Source: CAWHMN01 sp051001135
GTDB taxonomy: Bacteria > Acidobacteriota > Terriglobia > Terriglobales > Acidobacteriaceae
Direction: 5' to 3'
DNA: 38,809 nt
NCBI GenBank assembly: GCA_051001135.1
Contig: JBPCNO010000033.1
Span: forward strand, 1 to 38,809
Positions 1 to 7,231 of the stretch are shown here, piece by piece; position 1 is the stretch's first letter; each line of letters starts with the position of its first letter. The notes under the pieces were generated by a model. That model did no database searches, was not told the origin of the DNA, and saw nothing but the letters and a program-made list of their open reading frames with translations. The position numbers and the translations under genes were made by a program.

Positions 1-59
1 TCTTTGTCGACCGCGACATTTGGGCCGAGTGCAATCGCCTGTTCGTTCGTCTCGCTCAT
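1..59 (-). CDS. fliI: FliI flagellar export ATPase, N-terminal fragment (cut by window edge)
   Basis: An ATG on the minus strand at 59-57 opens a frame that runs off the window after 19 codons (MSETNEQAIALGP...). It starts 4 bases after the stop codon of fliH, so the two are translationally close. FliI is the hexameric ATPase of the flagellar type III export apparatus and is commonly encoded right after fliH. The visible residues carry no diagnostic motif (Walker A would lie further downstream), so the identification rests on operon position only. Confidence 0.55.
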   Translation of the reverse strand, partial: MSETNEQAIALGPNVAVDK

Positions 60-63
60 ACCC

Positions 64-792
64 TTACGCTCCCGCCATCGGCCGCTGCGCGAGCAGATCG
101 AAAAAACCTCTCTCGATCTCGGCCATCTGTGCCTGCACGCCCAGATCGACCGACCCTGCCTGCAACTCGATCCTGCAATCCCCGGTATGCAAGCTGCTGT
201 CGCCAAGGACCGACATGGACAGCCGCACTTGCTCTGTCTTTTGCTGCCACGCGTGCCATGCTGGAAGGTCCGACTCCGGCACACGCAATGTGGCCGTCGC
301 TCCCTCCTGCAACTGGCTCAGGGCAACGCGCACCGCTCCACGAAGAAGCAGCGCATCCATCTGCGCCTCGCGATGCAGAATGCGGGCCGCGACCCCCAGG
401 GCGAGCTTCACCAGTTCGCCTTCCGCGCGGGCGAAGTATGCGTTGCGCTCTGTCATGAAGGCACTGTGCGTCTGTGCCATCCGGGCTTCTGCTTCCTGCC
501 CGATGCGCGCCACCTCCGCCGCACAGCCTGCCTCAGCAGAATGCAATGCCTCCTCACGTGCGACGCGGACCTCCTCCGCATGCAGGGTGTTGCCCTCTTC
601 GAGTGCTCGCCTCAGCTCGGCCACTTTGCTTTCGAGCAACATGATCTGCTGCGCCTGCGCGCTGAAACTCGGTGGACCGCCGTCTCGTTCCACACCACCG
701 ATGGCCGCGAGCAGTGATGTTGGCAACCCGCCCGCTTTACCGGCCTTGGCGCCCAGGCTGCGGTACTCCAGTCTTCGAATTTCAACTTCCAT
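64..792 (-). CDS. fliH: FliH-like flagellar export regulator
   Basis: 242 residues. FliH is the peripheral stalk-like partner of the FliI ATPase and tethers it to the C-ring at the cytoplasmic face of the export gate. The sequence shows the expected layout: a poorly conserved N-terminus, a long Ala/Glu-rich helical segment (about residues 45-110, AQAQQIMLLESKVAELRRAL and following) and a C-terminal FliH/HrpE-type domain (about 115-240) with ARILHREAQ and a terminal GSVDLGVQAQMAEIERGF stretch typical of the FliH/V-ATPase E-subunit fold. It lies between fliG and fliI, 54 bases after fliG. The start ATG at 792 sits next to a 12-bp tandem duplication in the gap. Sequence conservation in this family is low, so context carries much of the call. 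Confidence 0.85.
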   Translation of the reverse strand: MEVEIRRLEYRSLGAKAGKAGGLPTSLLAAIGGVERDGGPPSFSAQAQQIMLLESKVAELRRALEEGNTLHAEEVRVAREEALHSAEAGCAAEVARIGQEAEARMAQTHSAFMTERNAYFARAEGELVKLALGVAARILHREAQMDALLLRGAVRVALSQLQEGATATLRVPESDLPAWHAWQQKTEQVRLSMSVLGDSSLHTGDCRIELQAGSVDLGVQAQMAEIERGFFDLLAQRPMAGA

Positions 793-806
793 TGGGTAGC
801 TCTCCC

Positions 807-830
807 GGATTCAAACCTGGATTCAAACCT
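807..830. repeat. 12-bp tandem duplication in the fliG-fliH gap
   Basis: GGATTCAAACCT occurs twice head to tail (807-818 and 819-830) in the 54-base spacer between fliG and fliH, about 15-40 bases upstream of the fliH start on the minus strand. It looks like a simple slippage duplication. Confidence 0.8.
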
Positions 831-846
831 TCGTAAGCGATTTCGC

Positions 847-1938
847 CTAAATCATCATCCCGTCGCCCTGTTCCAGCTTGAGAATGATCTTGCCTTCTGC
901 CTCCAGGGCACGAGCCAGCGTGAGGATTTCCTGTTGCGCCTGCATCACATCGCGTGACCGCACCGGCCCCATCACCTCCATGTCTTCCTTGAGCAACTCG
1001 GCCGCGCGCGTGGACATGGCTTTGAAGATGTGTTCACGCAGGTCTTCCTTCGTACCCTTCAGCGCCAGCGCGAGTTGCCGTTTGTCGACAGCCGCCATAA
1101 TCTCGCGCACGCTAGCTCCCGGAACGGTCAGAAGATCGTCAAAGGTGAACATCAGATTCCGGATGTGAATGGCGATCTCCGGAGATCCCTGTTCCACACT
1201 CTCGAGGATCTTGCGCGCGGCTTCCGCCTCCAGTCCGTTGAGCAGATCCGCAACCGCTCGAACACCGGAATAGGATTTGCGCGAGTCTGAAGCGCTCTCT
1301 AGCCGCTGATGCAGAATGACGGCGACCTTCTGCGCCATCTCTGGGGAGAACTGCCGCATCTCCGCCAGGCGCTGCACGACGGCGACGCGCTGATCCTCTC
1401 CGAGGTTGGCCAGTACCTGGGAGCCGCGCTGGGGATCCAGATGTGCGAGCACCAGCGCGATCGTCTGGGGATGCTCGGTATCGAGCGATTTTCCCAATTG
1501 CCGGGGATCGACCTTCTGCAGCATCGCAAGATTGCCCTGGTTGGCCTGTTGTACCCTCTGTACCTGCGCCAGCAACGCATCTGCCCGCTGCTGTCCGAAC
1601 GCCTTCACCAGCAGCTTGGCCGCATACTCAAGGCCGCCACGCAATACGTATTGCTGCGTCTCCAGCAACTGGTGGAAGTCCTCCACCACCTGGTGTACGG
1701 TCTCGGGTGCAACGCTGCCCAGACTGGCGATCTCCTCGGTCAGTCTCTCCACTTCACTGTCCGGCAGCTTCTTAAGCAGCTTCTGTGCCAGCTCGTCGCC
1801 CAGCGCGATGAGCAGAATTGCAGCCTTGCGAACGCCGGGCAGCTGGACTCGGATGCGCGGTGCTGGTGCCTGCGGCCCTCCGCTAAGCGGAGGTGTGGGT
1901 TGTGCGACCTGCTCTGCCGTGCTCATTTCCATATTCAT
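847..1938 (-). CDS. fliG: FliG flagellar motor switch protein
   Basis: 363 residues, close to the usual 330-350. FliG forms the upper C-ring, binds the FliF MS-ring and carries the torque surface that meets the stator. The N-domain (about 35-110) begins with RKAAILLIALGDELAQKLLKK. The middle domain has the signature EHPQTIALVLAHL (about 155-168). The C-domain (about 265-360) has the torque helix region with alternating charges (TKEDLREHIFKAM) and the closing MGPVRSRDVMQAQQEI segment. It starts 5 bases after fliF; two in-frame ATGs at 1938 and 1932 both lie just after an AGGA, so the exact start is uncertain by two codons. All three domains appear complete. Confidence 0.97.
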   Translation of the reverse strand: MNMEMSTAEQVAQPTPPLSGGPQAPAPRIRVQLPGVRKAAILLIALGDELAQKLLKKLPDSEVERLTEEIASLGSVAPETVHQVVEDFHQLLETQQYVLRGGLEYAAKLLVKAFGQQRADALLAQVQRVQQANQGNLAMLQKVDPRQLGKSLDTEHPQTIALVLAHLDPQRGSQVLANLGEDQRVAVVQRLAEMRQFSPEMAQKVAVILHQRLESASDSRKSYSGVRAVADLLNGLEAEAARKILESVEQGSPEIAIHIRNLMFTFDDLLTVPGASVREIMAAVDKRQLALALKGTKEDLREHIFKAMSTRAAELLKEDMEVMGPVRSRDVMQAQQEILTLARALEAEGKIILKLEQGDGMMI

Positions 1939-1943
1939 CTTTC

Positions 1944-3572
1944 CTAGGCGTGGTTGAGCCAGCTCCGCAGCAGCCGTGCGCTCTGTTCCATATCCTGATC
2001 CACGATGGATGCAACCTGTTGCAGGACAGGCTGGCGGTGCATACGAGGGAATGGAGTCACACTCTCTTCCTCGCCGCCTGGCTCGTCGAGTGCACGGAAA
2101 TTTTGTCCCGTCGCCTCCATCGACGCAACAATAGGCGGCGTGGAAACAGCTATGAGGCTCTTGGTAGCCGGACGGATCACCAGGAAGATCAGAGCGAACA
2201 AGGCGACGAGAGCGGTTGCATATTTCCAGATGTCGGCTGAAGCGGCGACGCGCATCATGCGATCTGCGGCGCTTGGTGGAGCATCGTCGTTCTCGCCAAA
2301 AGAGATGTTCTCGACCGAGACGACATCTCCACGGGACACCTGATATCCGATCGCCGCCTGCGCTAGCTCCATGATGCGCTTCATTTCGTCAGGACTCCAC
2401 GGGGCATGGGTCACGTTGGTCTTGCGGCCAACCGTCTTTGTCTCAAGCCGATCGTTGAGGAGCACGGCGGCGGTAATCCGCTTCAGTCGTCCGGGCGACT
2501 CGACCAGATGTCTGGTCCGCTTCGAGGCACCATACGTGCCGCTCTCCTGTTTGGCACTCATGCTGTCGGCTTTGCTTGTGGGAAAGAGCGGTGGCTGTAC
2601 ATTCGGCGCATTGCTCGCTGTGCCCGGAACGCCAGCCGCGGCGGCCTTATCTCCCGACTGTTGCTCCGACCGCTGCATGGAGAGCGTGACTGTTCCATTC
2701 GGATCGTAGGTTTCGTCTACCTCGTCGGCGGTGGAGGTGTCATAGTCCACGTTGACCGACGCGCGGACGTTTCCCGCGCCAACAAGCGGCTCAAGCGTTG
2801 CCACCAGACGGTCCGAGAGCATCTGCTCATGGTCGTTCTGTGCGGCATCCACTGTCTTTGCCCCAAGCGGTACGCGTCCATCCGCATCCACCAGCACCAC
2901 ACTATTCGGGCTGAGCTTGTCCACCGCGCTCGCCACGAGATTGCGGATCGCATCGGCTTCGCCCGCGCTCAAACTATGCCTGCGCAGCTTTAGAACAACC
3001 GAAGCCTTGGCCTCCCGCTGCTGATCGCTGAAGAGCGAATCAGGCGGCAGCACCAGGTGAACGCGCGCCGTCTGGATCGAGCCGATGCTGGCGATGGTAT
3101 GTTCCAGCTCTCCTTCGAGAGCGCGTTGGTAGTTCACCTTCTCGTCAAACTCCGAACCTACCCAGTTCGGCTTGTCGAACAACTCAAAGCCCATGCGTCC
3201 GCTCTTGGGACCGCCGCGCGTCGCCGTCTCGAGACGTGCTTTGTCGAGCACATCCGCCGGTACCTTCAACACTGTGCCGTCCGGCGACACATCGAACGAG
3301 ATGCTCGCAGCAGTCAACTCCGCGCCCAGTTCCCGTGCGTCCTGCGGATCGAGACCGGCATAGAGCACGCGCCAGCTCGGCTTCAGCGCCAGCGACGCAA
3401 GAACGGCGCACAGCACCAGAACGCCGGCAGCCGCTGCCATCAGCGAGACTCTGCTCTTCGCAGGCAGAGCCGAGAAGCGCCCACCTGCTTGCGACAGCAG
3501 CACTTGTGCGCGTTCCAGCGCAGAGGTCGAAGCAACCGCTCTTCCGGGTTTGGATGGTTGAAGCGAATCCAT
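1944..3572 (-). CDS. fliF: FliF flagellar MS-ring protein
   Basis: 542 residues, the normal FliF size. FliF builds the inner-membrane MS ring on which the C-ring and the export gate assemble. After a short cytoplasmic N-terminus there is TM1 (about residues 43-67, SLMAAAAGVLVLCAVLASLA). The YscJ/FliF ring-building domains follow (about 70-250, with VLYAGLDPQDARELGAEL and ARVHLVLPPDSLF). Then come a linker rich in Ser/Gly/Pro, TM2 (about 448-468, ATALVALFALIFLVI) and a C-terminal acidic helix (IVDQDMEQSARLLRSWL) that matches the FliG-binding tail. The start ATG is preceded by AGAGGGG about 12 bases upstream, overlapping the end of fliE. A complete gene in operon with fliE and fliG. Confidence 0.97.
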   Translation of the reverse strand: MDSLQPSKPGRAVASTSALERAQVLLSQAGGRFSALPAKSRVSLMAAAAGVLVLCAVLASLALKPSWRVLYAGLDPQDARELGAELTAASISFDVSPDGTVLKVPADVLDKARLETATRGGPKSGRMGFELFDKPNWVGSEFDEKVNYQRALEGELEHTIASIGSIQTARVHLVLPPDSLFSDQQREAKASVVLKLRRHSLSAGEADAIRNLVASAVDKLSPNSVVLVDADGRVPLGAKTVDAAQNDHEQMLSDRLVATLEPLVGAGNVRASVNVDYDTSTADEVDETYDPNGTVTLSMQRSEQQSGDKAAAAGVPGTASNAPNVQPPLFPTSKADSMSAKQESGTYGASKRTRHLVESPGRLKRITAAVLLNDRLETKTVGRKTNVTHAPWSPDEMKRIMELAQAAIGYQVSRGDVVSVENISFGENDDAPPSAADRMMRVAASADIWKYATALVALFALIFLVIRPATKSLIAVSTPPIVASMEATGQNFRALDEPGGEEESVTPFPRMHRQPVLQQVASIVDQDMEQSARLLRSWLNHA

Positions 3573-3588
3573 GAAGAATCGAGCCCCT

Positions 3589-3888
3589 CTAGAACTGTGT
3601 TCCCATCAGTTGCTGATAGGCTCCAACCGCCTTATTGCGGAACGAAAGCGCCATCTCAAAGGCAATGTCCGCCTTCTCCGTCGCGATCATCGCCGCGTGA
3701 ATGTCCGTTCCGTCCCCTCCCAGCAGCCCGGATACCGTGCGGGTCGCGTTCTGCTCCAGGCCGCCGACCTCTTTCATTGCGTTGCTGAGCAGGTCGGCGA
3801 AGGGAGCCTTGCCGCTACCCTGGGGTGTCGCACCGGTCGACGCCGCGGCTCCTGCCAACGACGCTGCGGAAGTAATCGCAATCTGCAT
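3589..3888 (-). CDS. fliE: FliE flagellar hook-basal body complex protein
   Basis: 99 residues from the ATG at 3888 (MQIAITSAASLAG...). This start is chosen because TAAGGACGGGC precedes it (AAGGA 5 bases upstream). An upstream in-frame ATG at 3909 would add 7 residues but has no Shine-Dalgarno. FliE is a small adaptor joining the MS ring to the rod and the first substrate of the flagellar export system. The C-terminal part shows the family pattern ADIAFEMALSFRNKAVGAYQQLM, and the middle has FADLLSNAMKEVGGLEQ. It sits between flgC and fliF, the standard flgBC-fliE-fliF order. Confidence 0.93.
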   Translation of the reverse strand: MQIAITSAASLAGAAASTGATPQGSGKAPFADLLSNAMKEVGGLEQNATRTVSGLLGGDGTDIHAAMIATEKADIAFEMALSFRNKAVGAYQQLMGTQF

Positions 3889-3942
3889 GCCCGTCCTTAC
3901 CCTCTCCACATATCGTTAGCGCTTGCTGTTTGCGGACACGCT

Positions 3943-4431
3943 CTATTTCAAGAGATCGAGCGATGCAGTGATCATGCCCTTTGCCGCCTGCACTGCGGAA
4001 CTGTTCAATCCGTACGCTCGCGTGGCTCCCAGCAGATCCACCATCTCGGTCAGCGGATCGATGTTGGGGAACGAAACGTATCCGTTCTTGTCGGCATCCG
4101 GGTGCTGCGGGTCGAACCGCTTGAGAGCCGGCGACTGATCTTCAACTACAGCCGAAACCTCCACGCCTCCCGGCGCGGTGACCTGCCCCGCAACGTGCTC
4201 TCCCAGCATGCTGGCGAAGCTGGCTGTACCGGGAAATGCCGGTGGTTGCATTCCATTGAGCCCCGGCTCCATGGCCGCCGCCTGAAAGACGACGTGCTGA
4301 CGTTTGTACGGCGTGCCTGCACTGGTGCGCGTCGTCTCGGCGTTTGCCATATTCGACGCCGTCACCTCGGCCCGGATCCGTTCCGCCGTCAAAGCGGACG
4401 CACTTACGTCCATCACGCCGAACAGGTTCAT
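3943..4431 (-). CDS. flgC: FlgC proximal rod protein
   Basis: 162 residues, slightly longer than typical (about 135-150). FlgC is a rod subunit exported across the inner membrane to form the proximal rod. The N-terminal helix with ASALTAERIRAEVTASNMAN is the rod/hook family signature. The central PDADKNGYVSFPNIDPLTEM segment and the C-terminal ATRAYGLNSSAVQAAKGM helix are characteristic of FlgC. The extra length is an Ala/Gly/Pro-rich middle loop. It follows flgB by 27 bases and precedes fliE by 54 bases. Confidence 0.95.
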   Translation of the reverse strand: MNLFGVMDVSASALTAERIRAEVTASNMANAETTRTSAGTPYKRQHVVFQAAAMEPGLNGMQPPAFPGTASFASMLGEHVAGQVTAPGGVEVSAVVEDQSPALKRFDPQHPDADKNGYVSFPNIDPLTEMVDLLGATRAYGLNSSAVQAAKGMITASLDLLK

Positions 4432-4458
4432 GACTGTACCCTTTCCTTGTTCACGCAG

Positions 4459-4854
4459 TTACTTCGCATCTGCATGGATAGCATCGAGAATCCGTGTGTA
4501 CTCCCGCTTCGCCAGTTCGAGCCCGGTACGGAACTTTAGCTGTGCTTCGGCAAGCTGCATGCCCTCCCGCTCCATGGACACATTGTTGCCGTCTGGCCGT
4601 TCGAGCAGACCATCGACCTCGCTCAGCGATGGTGCGAGCCGATCGGCCGATGCATTTCCGGAGCCCGCGGCAACCGCGCCCGGCATAGCGGAGCCGCGCA
4701 GAGCACGCTGCATCTCCGAATCGAAATCAAAGCCGACTGTGCGATACCCCGGCGTGTCGATGTTCGCCATGTTCTCTGCCGTCGCCTTCACCTGCGCTGT
4801 CGCAAGATCGAGATAGTGCCCGAGCTGATCTGCCAACGGTGTGCTTACGTTCAT
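4459..4854 (-). CDS. flgB: FlgB proximal rod protein
   Basis: 131 residues, the usual FlgB size. FlgB is the most membrane-proximal rod subunit. The N-terminus carries TAENMANIDTPGYRTVGFDF, the canonical flagellar rod motif. The C-terminal helix (AEAQLKFRTGLELAKREY) completes the coiled pair. This is the first structural gene of the minus-strand basal-body operon. A sigma-54-type promoter ends roughly 65 bases upstream, and CGGAG directly precedes the ATG, with GGGAGC a few bases earlier. Confidence 0.95.
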   Translation of the reverse strand: MNVSTPLADQLGHYLDLATAQVKATAENMANIDTPGYRTVGFDFDSEMQRALRGSAMPGAVAAGSGNASADRLAPSLSEVDGLLERPDGNNVSMEREGMQLAEAQLKFRTGLELAKREYTRILDAIHADAK

Positions 4855-4928
4855 CTCCGAGCTCCCTTTCTGTTCTCGCTATGCGGGTTGGGTACGCCCG
4901 CCGCATACGGATTTGACATAGAGAGTGG

Positions 4929-4945
4929 AAGCAAGCGTGATGCCA
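4929..4945 (-). promoter_or_regulatory. Sigma-54 (-24/-12) promoter of the flgB operon
   Basis: Read on the minus strand the sequence is TGGCATCACGCTTGCTT. It has GG and GC separated by exactly 10 bases, and matches the consensus TGGCAC-N5-TTGC at all but one of the conserved positions (T for C). It lies between a sigma-54 activator gene and flgB, giving a predicted start about 65 bases before the flgB ATG. Sigma-54 control of rod/basal-body operons is established in several flagellated bacteria. The role here is inferred from sequence and context. Confidence 0.75.
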
Positions 4946-4962
4946 TCTCCGCCGCGGCTCTT

Positions 4963-4978
4963 CTTAGATCGCTCTAAG
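4963..4978. promoter_or_regulatory. Perfect inverted repeat upstream of the sigma-54 promoter
   Basis: CTTAGA-TCGC-TCTAAG is a perfect 6-bp dyad with a 4-base spacer. It lies 7 bases beyond the stop codon of the sigma-54 activator gene and about 18 bases upstream of the -24 element. It could be a weak intrinsic terminator for the regulator genes (no T-tract follows) or an operator acting on the promoter. Confidence 0.45.
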
Positions 4979-4985
4979 CAGCGGC

Positions 4986-6266
4986 CTAAATCTCTTCGCT
5001 GAATTCGATATCTCTGGCCGTAATCGCAGCCCGATTTTCAGACAGAATGCAGGCCCGTTCGATCACGTGCTGGAGTTCTCGCACGTTTCCCGGCCACGTG
5101 TGCGCCTGCAGCATCGAGAACGCTTCCTCGGAAAGGCGTTTGCGCGGATTGGACCCGCTCATCTTCTGCAGAAAGTGTTCTGCCAGCACCGGCAGATCCT
5201 GTACGCGTTCTGCCAGCGACGGAGTCGCGATAAGAAAGACAGCCAGGCGAAAGAAGAGATCGGAGCGGAAAGAACCTTCCCGTGCACGGCGAGCGAGCGG
5301 CTGATGGGTGGCTGCAACGATGCGCACGTCCACGAAGACAGGTTCGTTTTCACCTACTCGTTGCAGCTCGCCATTTTCCAGAAAGCGCAGCAGTTTGGAC
5401 TGAAGCGACAGGGGCATTTCGCCAATCTCGTCGAGAAACAGAGTTCCCCCTTGCGCAGACTCGATCCGTCCTACTCTGCGCTGCACCGCGCCAGTGAAAG
5501 CGCCGCGTGCATGGCCGAAGAGTTCAGCTTCGAGCAACGATTCGGGAATTGCCGCGCAATTCAGTGCGACAAACGGTTTGCTCGCGCGGTCGCTCAGCCG
5601 ATGCAGCGCGCGCGCTACCAATTCCTTACCTGTTCCGGTGGGTCCCTGCACCAGCACCGGAGTTTTTCTTCCGGCCACCAGTTCGATACGCCGCCCCAGC
5701 TCAAGCATTGCCGGATGCGTGCCGATAAACTCCGGGAGAGACGAGGACACATTGCTTTTTCCGCTGGCAATACATGCGCGCGCGTCCACTTCCGATTGGG
5801 CCAGATGGACGTCACATCCGCTTGGCGCCGCGTGCTCTGTGTGCTTGTGACCGATCGGCCGCAGCAGCTCCGGACCGCGTCTGCGCATCTGATCTGTGCC
5901 CGAGAGTGACGCGTTCTCAGCACTACGCAGCGCATGCAGCAGCTCGCCCCGACGCGAAGTTCTGGCGTCCTTGGCTGATGAGAGCACGGAGCCGTCCGCG
6001 GCGAATATCTCCACTGCGGGAAAGTTCTCTCGCACCTCCTCGGCGAAGTCCTCTACCTGGAGGTCCGGCAGCCATGAATCTAGAAGAACGGCGTTCGGGC
6101 GCTCCTCCGCCATGAGCATCAATGCCTCGGCTCCGCCCGCCGCTTCCAATACCGACCAGCGCATCCCGCTCAATGAAGTCCGCAGATGCCTGCGGAAGTT
6201 CTCATCCGGACTTACCAGCAGCGCGGTCGCGCCCGGATAGCCACTTCCCACCAAAGCTGTTGCCAT
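4986..6266 (-). CDS. Sigma-54-dependent activator (FleQ/FlgR-like), no DNA-binding domain
   Basis: 426 residues. The N-terminal part (about 14-95) is a degenerate receiver: Asp63 is in the phosphoacceptor position (LLDSWLPD), but no C-terminal Lys motif follows. A linker leads to a complete AAA+ sigma-54 interaction domain from about residue 178, with Walker A GPTGTGKE (208-215), the sigma-54-contacting GAFTGA loop (255-260), Walker B LFLDEIGEM (276-284) and a C-terminal WPGNVREL box. The protein ends about 25 residues after that box (TARDIEFSEEI), with no Fis-type helix-turn-helix. Activators naturally lacking this domain, such as H. pylori FlgR, are known to act without enhancer binding. 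It starts 54 bases after the OmpR-type regulator gene, with GGGGGAG before the ATG, and ends just upstream of the flgB sigma-54 promoter, its probable target. No cognate kinase is in the window. Confidence 0.9.
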   Translation of the reverse strand: MATALVGSGYPGATALLVSPDENFRRHLRTSLSGMRWSVLEAAGGAEALMLMAEERPNAVLLDSWLPDLQVEDFAEEVRENFPAVEIFAADGSVLSSAKDARTSRRGELLHALRSAENASLSGTDQMRRRGPELLRPIGHKHTEHAAPSGCDVHLAQSEVDARACIASGKSNVSSSLPEFIGTHPAMLELGRRIELVAGRKTPVLVQGPTGTGKELVARALHRLSDRASKPFVALNCAAIPESLLEAELFGHARGAFTGAVQRRVGRIESAQGGTLFLDEIGEMPLSLQSKLLRFLENGELQRVGENEPVFVDVRIVAATHQPLARRAREGSFRSDLFFRLAVFLIATPSLAERVQDLPVLAEHFLQKMSGSNPRKRLSEEAFSMLQAHTWPGNVRELQHVIERACILSENRAAITARDIEFSEEI

Positions 6267-6320
6267 TGCTCCCCCTCGGAACGTTTGCGGTACTTAGGTT
6301 GACGAGCCTGCATCTGCCCG

Positions 6321-7010
6321 CTACTGAATCGTTGCTGCGACGACCTCTCCCATGCAGTAACCCTGTCCGCGCACCGTCTGGATCAGCGATCCGCCAGGCG
6401 CAGTGTCCAGCTTGCGGCGGAGATAGTTGATGTACACGTCCACCACATTCGCGTTTCCGTCGCTGCCGGCATTCCACACCCGCTCCAGCAGCGAGGCGCG
6501 CGACACGCACCGCCCGCGGCTCAGCATCAGGCACTCCAGCAGCGCGAATTCCTTGTTGGTCAGCGCTACCGTCTGGTTCTCCCGCTGCACCGAGTGCTCC
6601 ATACGGTTGAGTTCCAGGGCACCGCACCGGAGCACCGCGGAGGTATGTTCCCTCCGGCGGAGCAGGGCCCGGCAGCGAGCCTTGAGCTCCCGCACTGCGA
6701 ACGGCTTGGCCATGCAGTCGTCGGCGCCCGCTTCCAGGCAGTGGATGCGCGTCTCGGTTTCAGCCGCACGGGCCGCCAGCACAAAGACGCGCATTCCGTT
6801 GCCGATCTTCCGGACGGCTTCGAGAACATCGGTGTCGTCGATGAGGGAGAGTTCAAGATCCATGAGCAAGAGATCGAACTCCTGCCGGTGCGCCTCCGTC
6901 AGGATCTCAGCCCCGGTCTGAACCAGGCAGACGTCATGTCCATCGGTCTGGAGATTGCGGCAAAGAAAGGCTGCGAGCGCCTGATCCGCCTCGGCCAGGA
7001 GAATTCTCAT
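6321..7010 (-). CDS. OmpR/PhoB-family response regulator
   Basis: 229 residues from the ATG at 7010, chosen because MRILLAEADQAL is the normal beginning of a receiver domain. An upstream in-frame ATG at 7079 adds 23 non-homologous residues. The receiver (1-115) keeps Asp51 (LLLMDLELS) and the MAKPF lysine. The usual Thr/Ser after beta-4 is replaced by Ala (VFVLAARA), and the acidic pair near the start is changed to AEAD. The C-terminal winged helix (about 125-225) has LTNKEFALLECLM and YINYLRRKL, normal for OmpR-type DNA binding. It is the first gene of the regulator-flagellar cluster and is divergent from lexA. No histidine kinase is adjacent, so it may be an orphan regulator of motility. 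That role is inferred from position only. Confidence 0.88.
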   Translation of the reverse strand: MRILLAEADQALAAFLCRNLQTDGHDVCLVQTGAEILTEAHRQEFDLLLMDLELSLIDDTDVLEAVRKIGNGMRVFVLAARAAETETRIHCLEAGADDCMAKPFAVRELKARCRALLRRREHTSAVLRCGALELNRMEHSVQRENQTVALTNKEFALLECLMLSRGRCVSRASLLERVWNAGSDGNANVVDVYINYLRRKLDTAPGGSLIQTVRGQGYCMGEVVAATIQ

Positions 7011-7089
7011 AGTGCATGCCCCCATTTCAATTGCGTTCGCGGTCTGATGTGTTCGCCGCAGAGCCAAGATCTCGTCCAATGCGGTATCT

Positions 7090-7105
7090 TGGCAATAACT
7101 TGCCA
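7090..7105. promoter_or_regulatory. 16-bp palindrome upstream of the response-regulator gene
   Basis: TGGCAATAACTTGCCA is a dyad with 6-bp perfect arms (TGGCAA/TTGCCA on the minus strand) around a 4-base centre. It lies about 80 bases upstream of the OmpR-type regulator start, in the divergent region shared with lexA. Its form suits a dimeric regulator. It also superficially resembles a -24/-12 element, but its GG-GC spacing is 9, one base too short for sigma-54. Confidence 0.45.
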
Positions 7106-7113
7106 GTGCATTT

Positions 7114-7128
7114 CTTCGCCTTTAGTTC
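7114..7128 (+). promoter_or_regulatory. Candidate LexA box 1 (direct repeat)
   Basis: CTTC-GCCTTTA-GTTC, a direct repeat with 7-base spacing. It has the same architecture as the GTTC-N7-GTTC LexA box known from Alphaproteobacteria. The fuller unit TTCGCC-TTTAG-TTCGCC nearly matches the second copy at 7203-7220. It is about 104 bases upstream of lexA and could also act on the divergent regulator gene. Confidence 0.4.
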
Positions 7129-7195
7129 GCCTTCGGGAAGCACTTCGCCACTACTCCCGAAACGGGACTGATGAAGAAAGCAGGGCGAAACTTTA

Positions 7196-7225
7196 TTCGC
7201 CAATTCGCCCTTTGTTCGCTATACT
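7196..7225 (+). promoter_or_regulatory. lexA promoter, probably leaderless
   Basis: TATACT at 7220-7225 is a good -10 box ending 6 bases before the lexA ATG, so transcription should begin at or next to the start codon. TTCGCC at 7196-7201 is the only candidate -35, and it is weak. No Shine-Dalgarno is present between the -10 box and the ATG. Confidence 0.5.
7203..7217 (+). promoter_or_regulatory. Candidate LexA box 2 overlapping the lexA promoter
   Basis: ATTC-GCCCTTT-GTTC, again a direct repeat with N7 spacing, directly abutting the -10 box of lexA. Binding here would block RNA polymerase, as expected for LexA autoregulation. A further TTCGCC at 7196-7201 and an inverted GGCGAA at 7184-7189 flank it. 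The LexA site of this lineage is not assumed; the match to the alphaproteobacterial type is an observation. Confidence 0.5.
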
Positions 7226-7231
7226 CGCGCT

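Noticed and set aside
4963..4978. Strong intrinsic terminator between regulators and flgB
   Set aside because: A 6-bp stem with no following T-tract is too weak to be called a terminator with confidence; listed only as an inverted repeat.
7090..7105. Second sigma-54 promoter in front of the OmpR-type regulator
   Set aside because: The GG-GC spacing is 9 rather than 10 and the element is a perfect dyad, so an operator is more likely.
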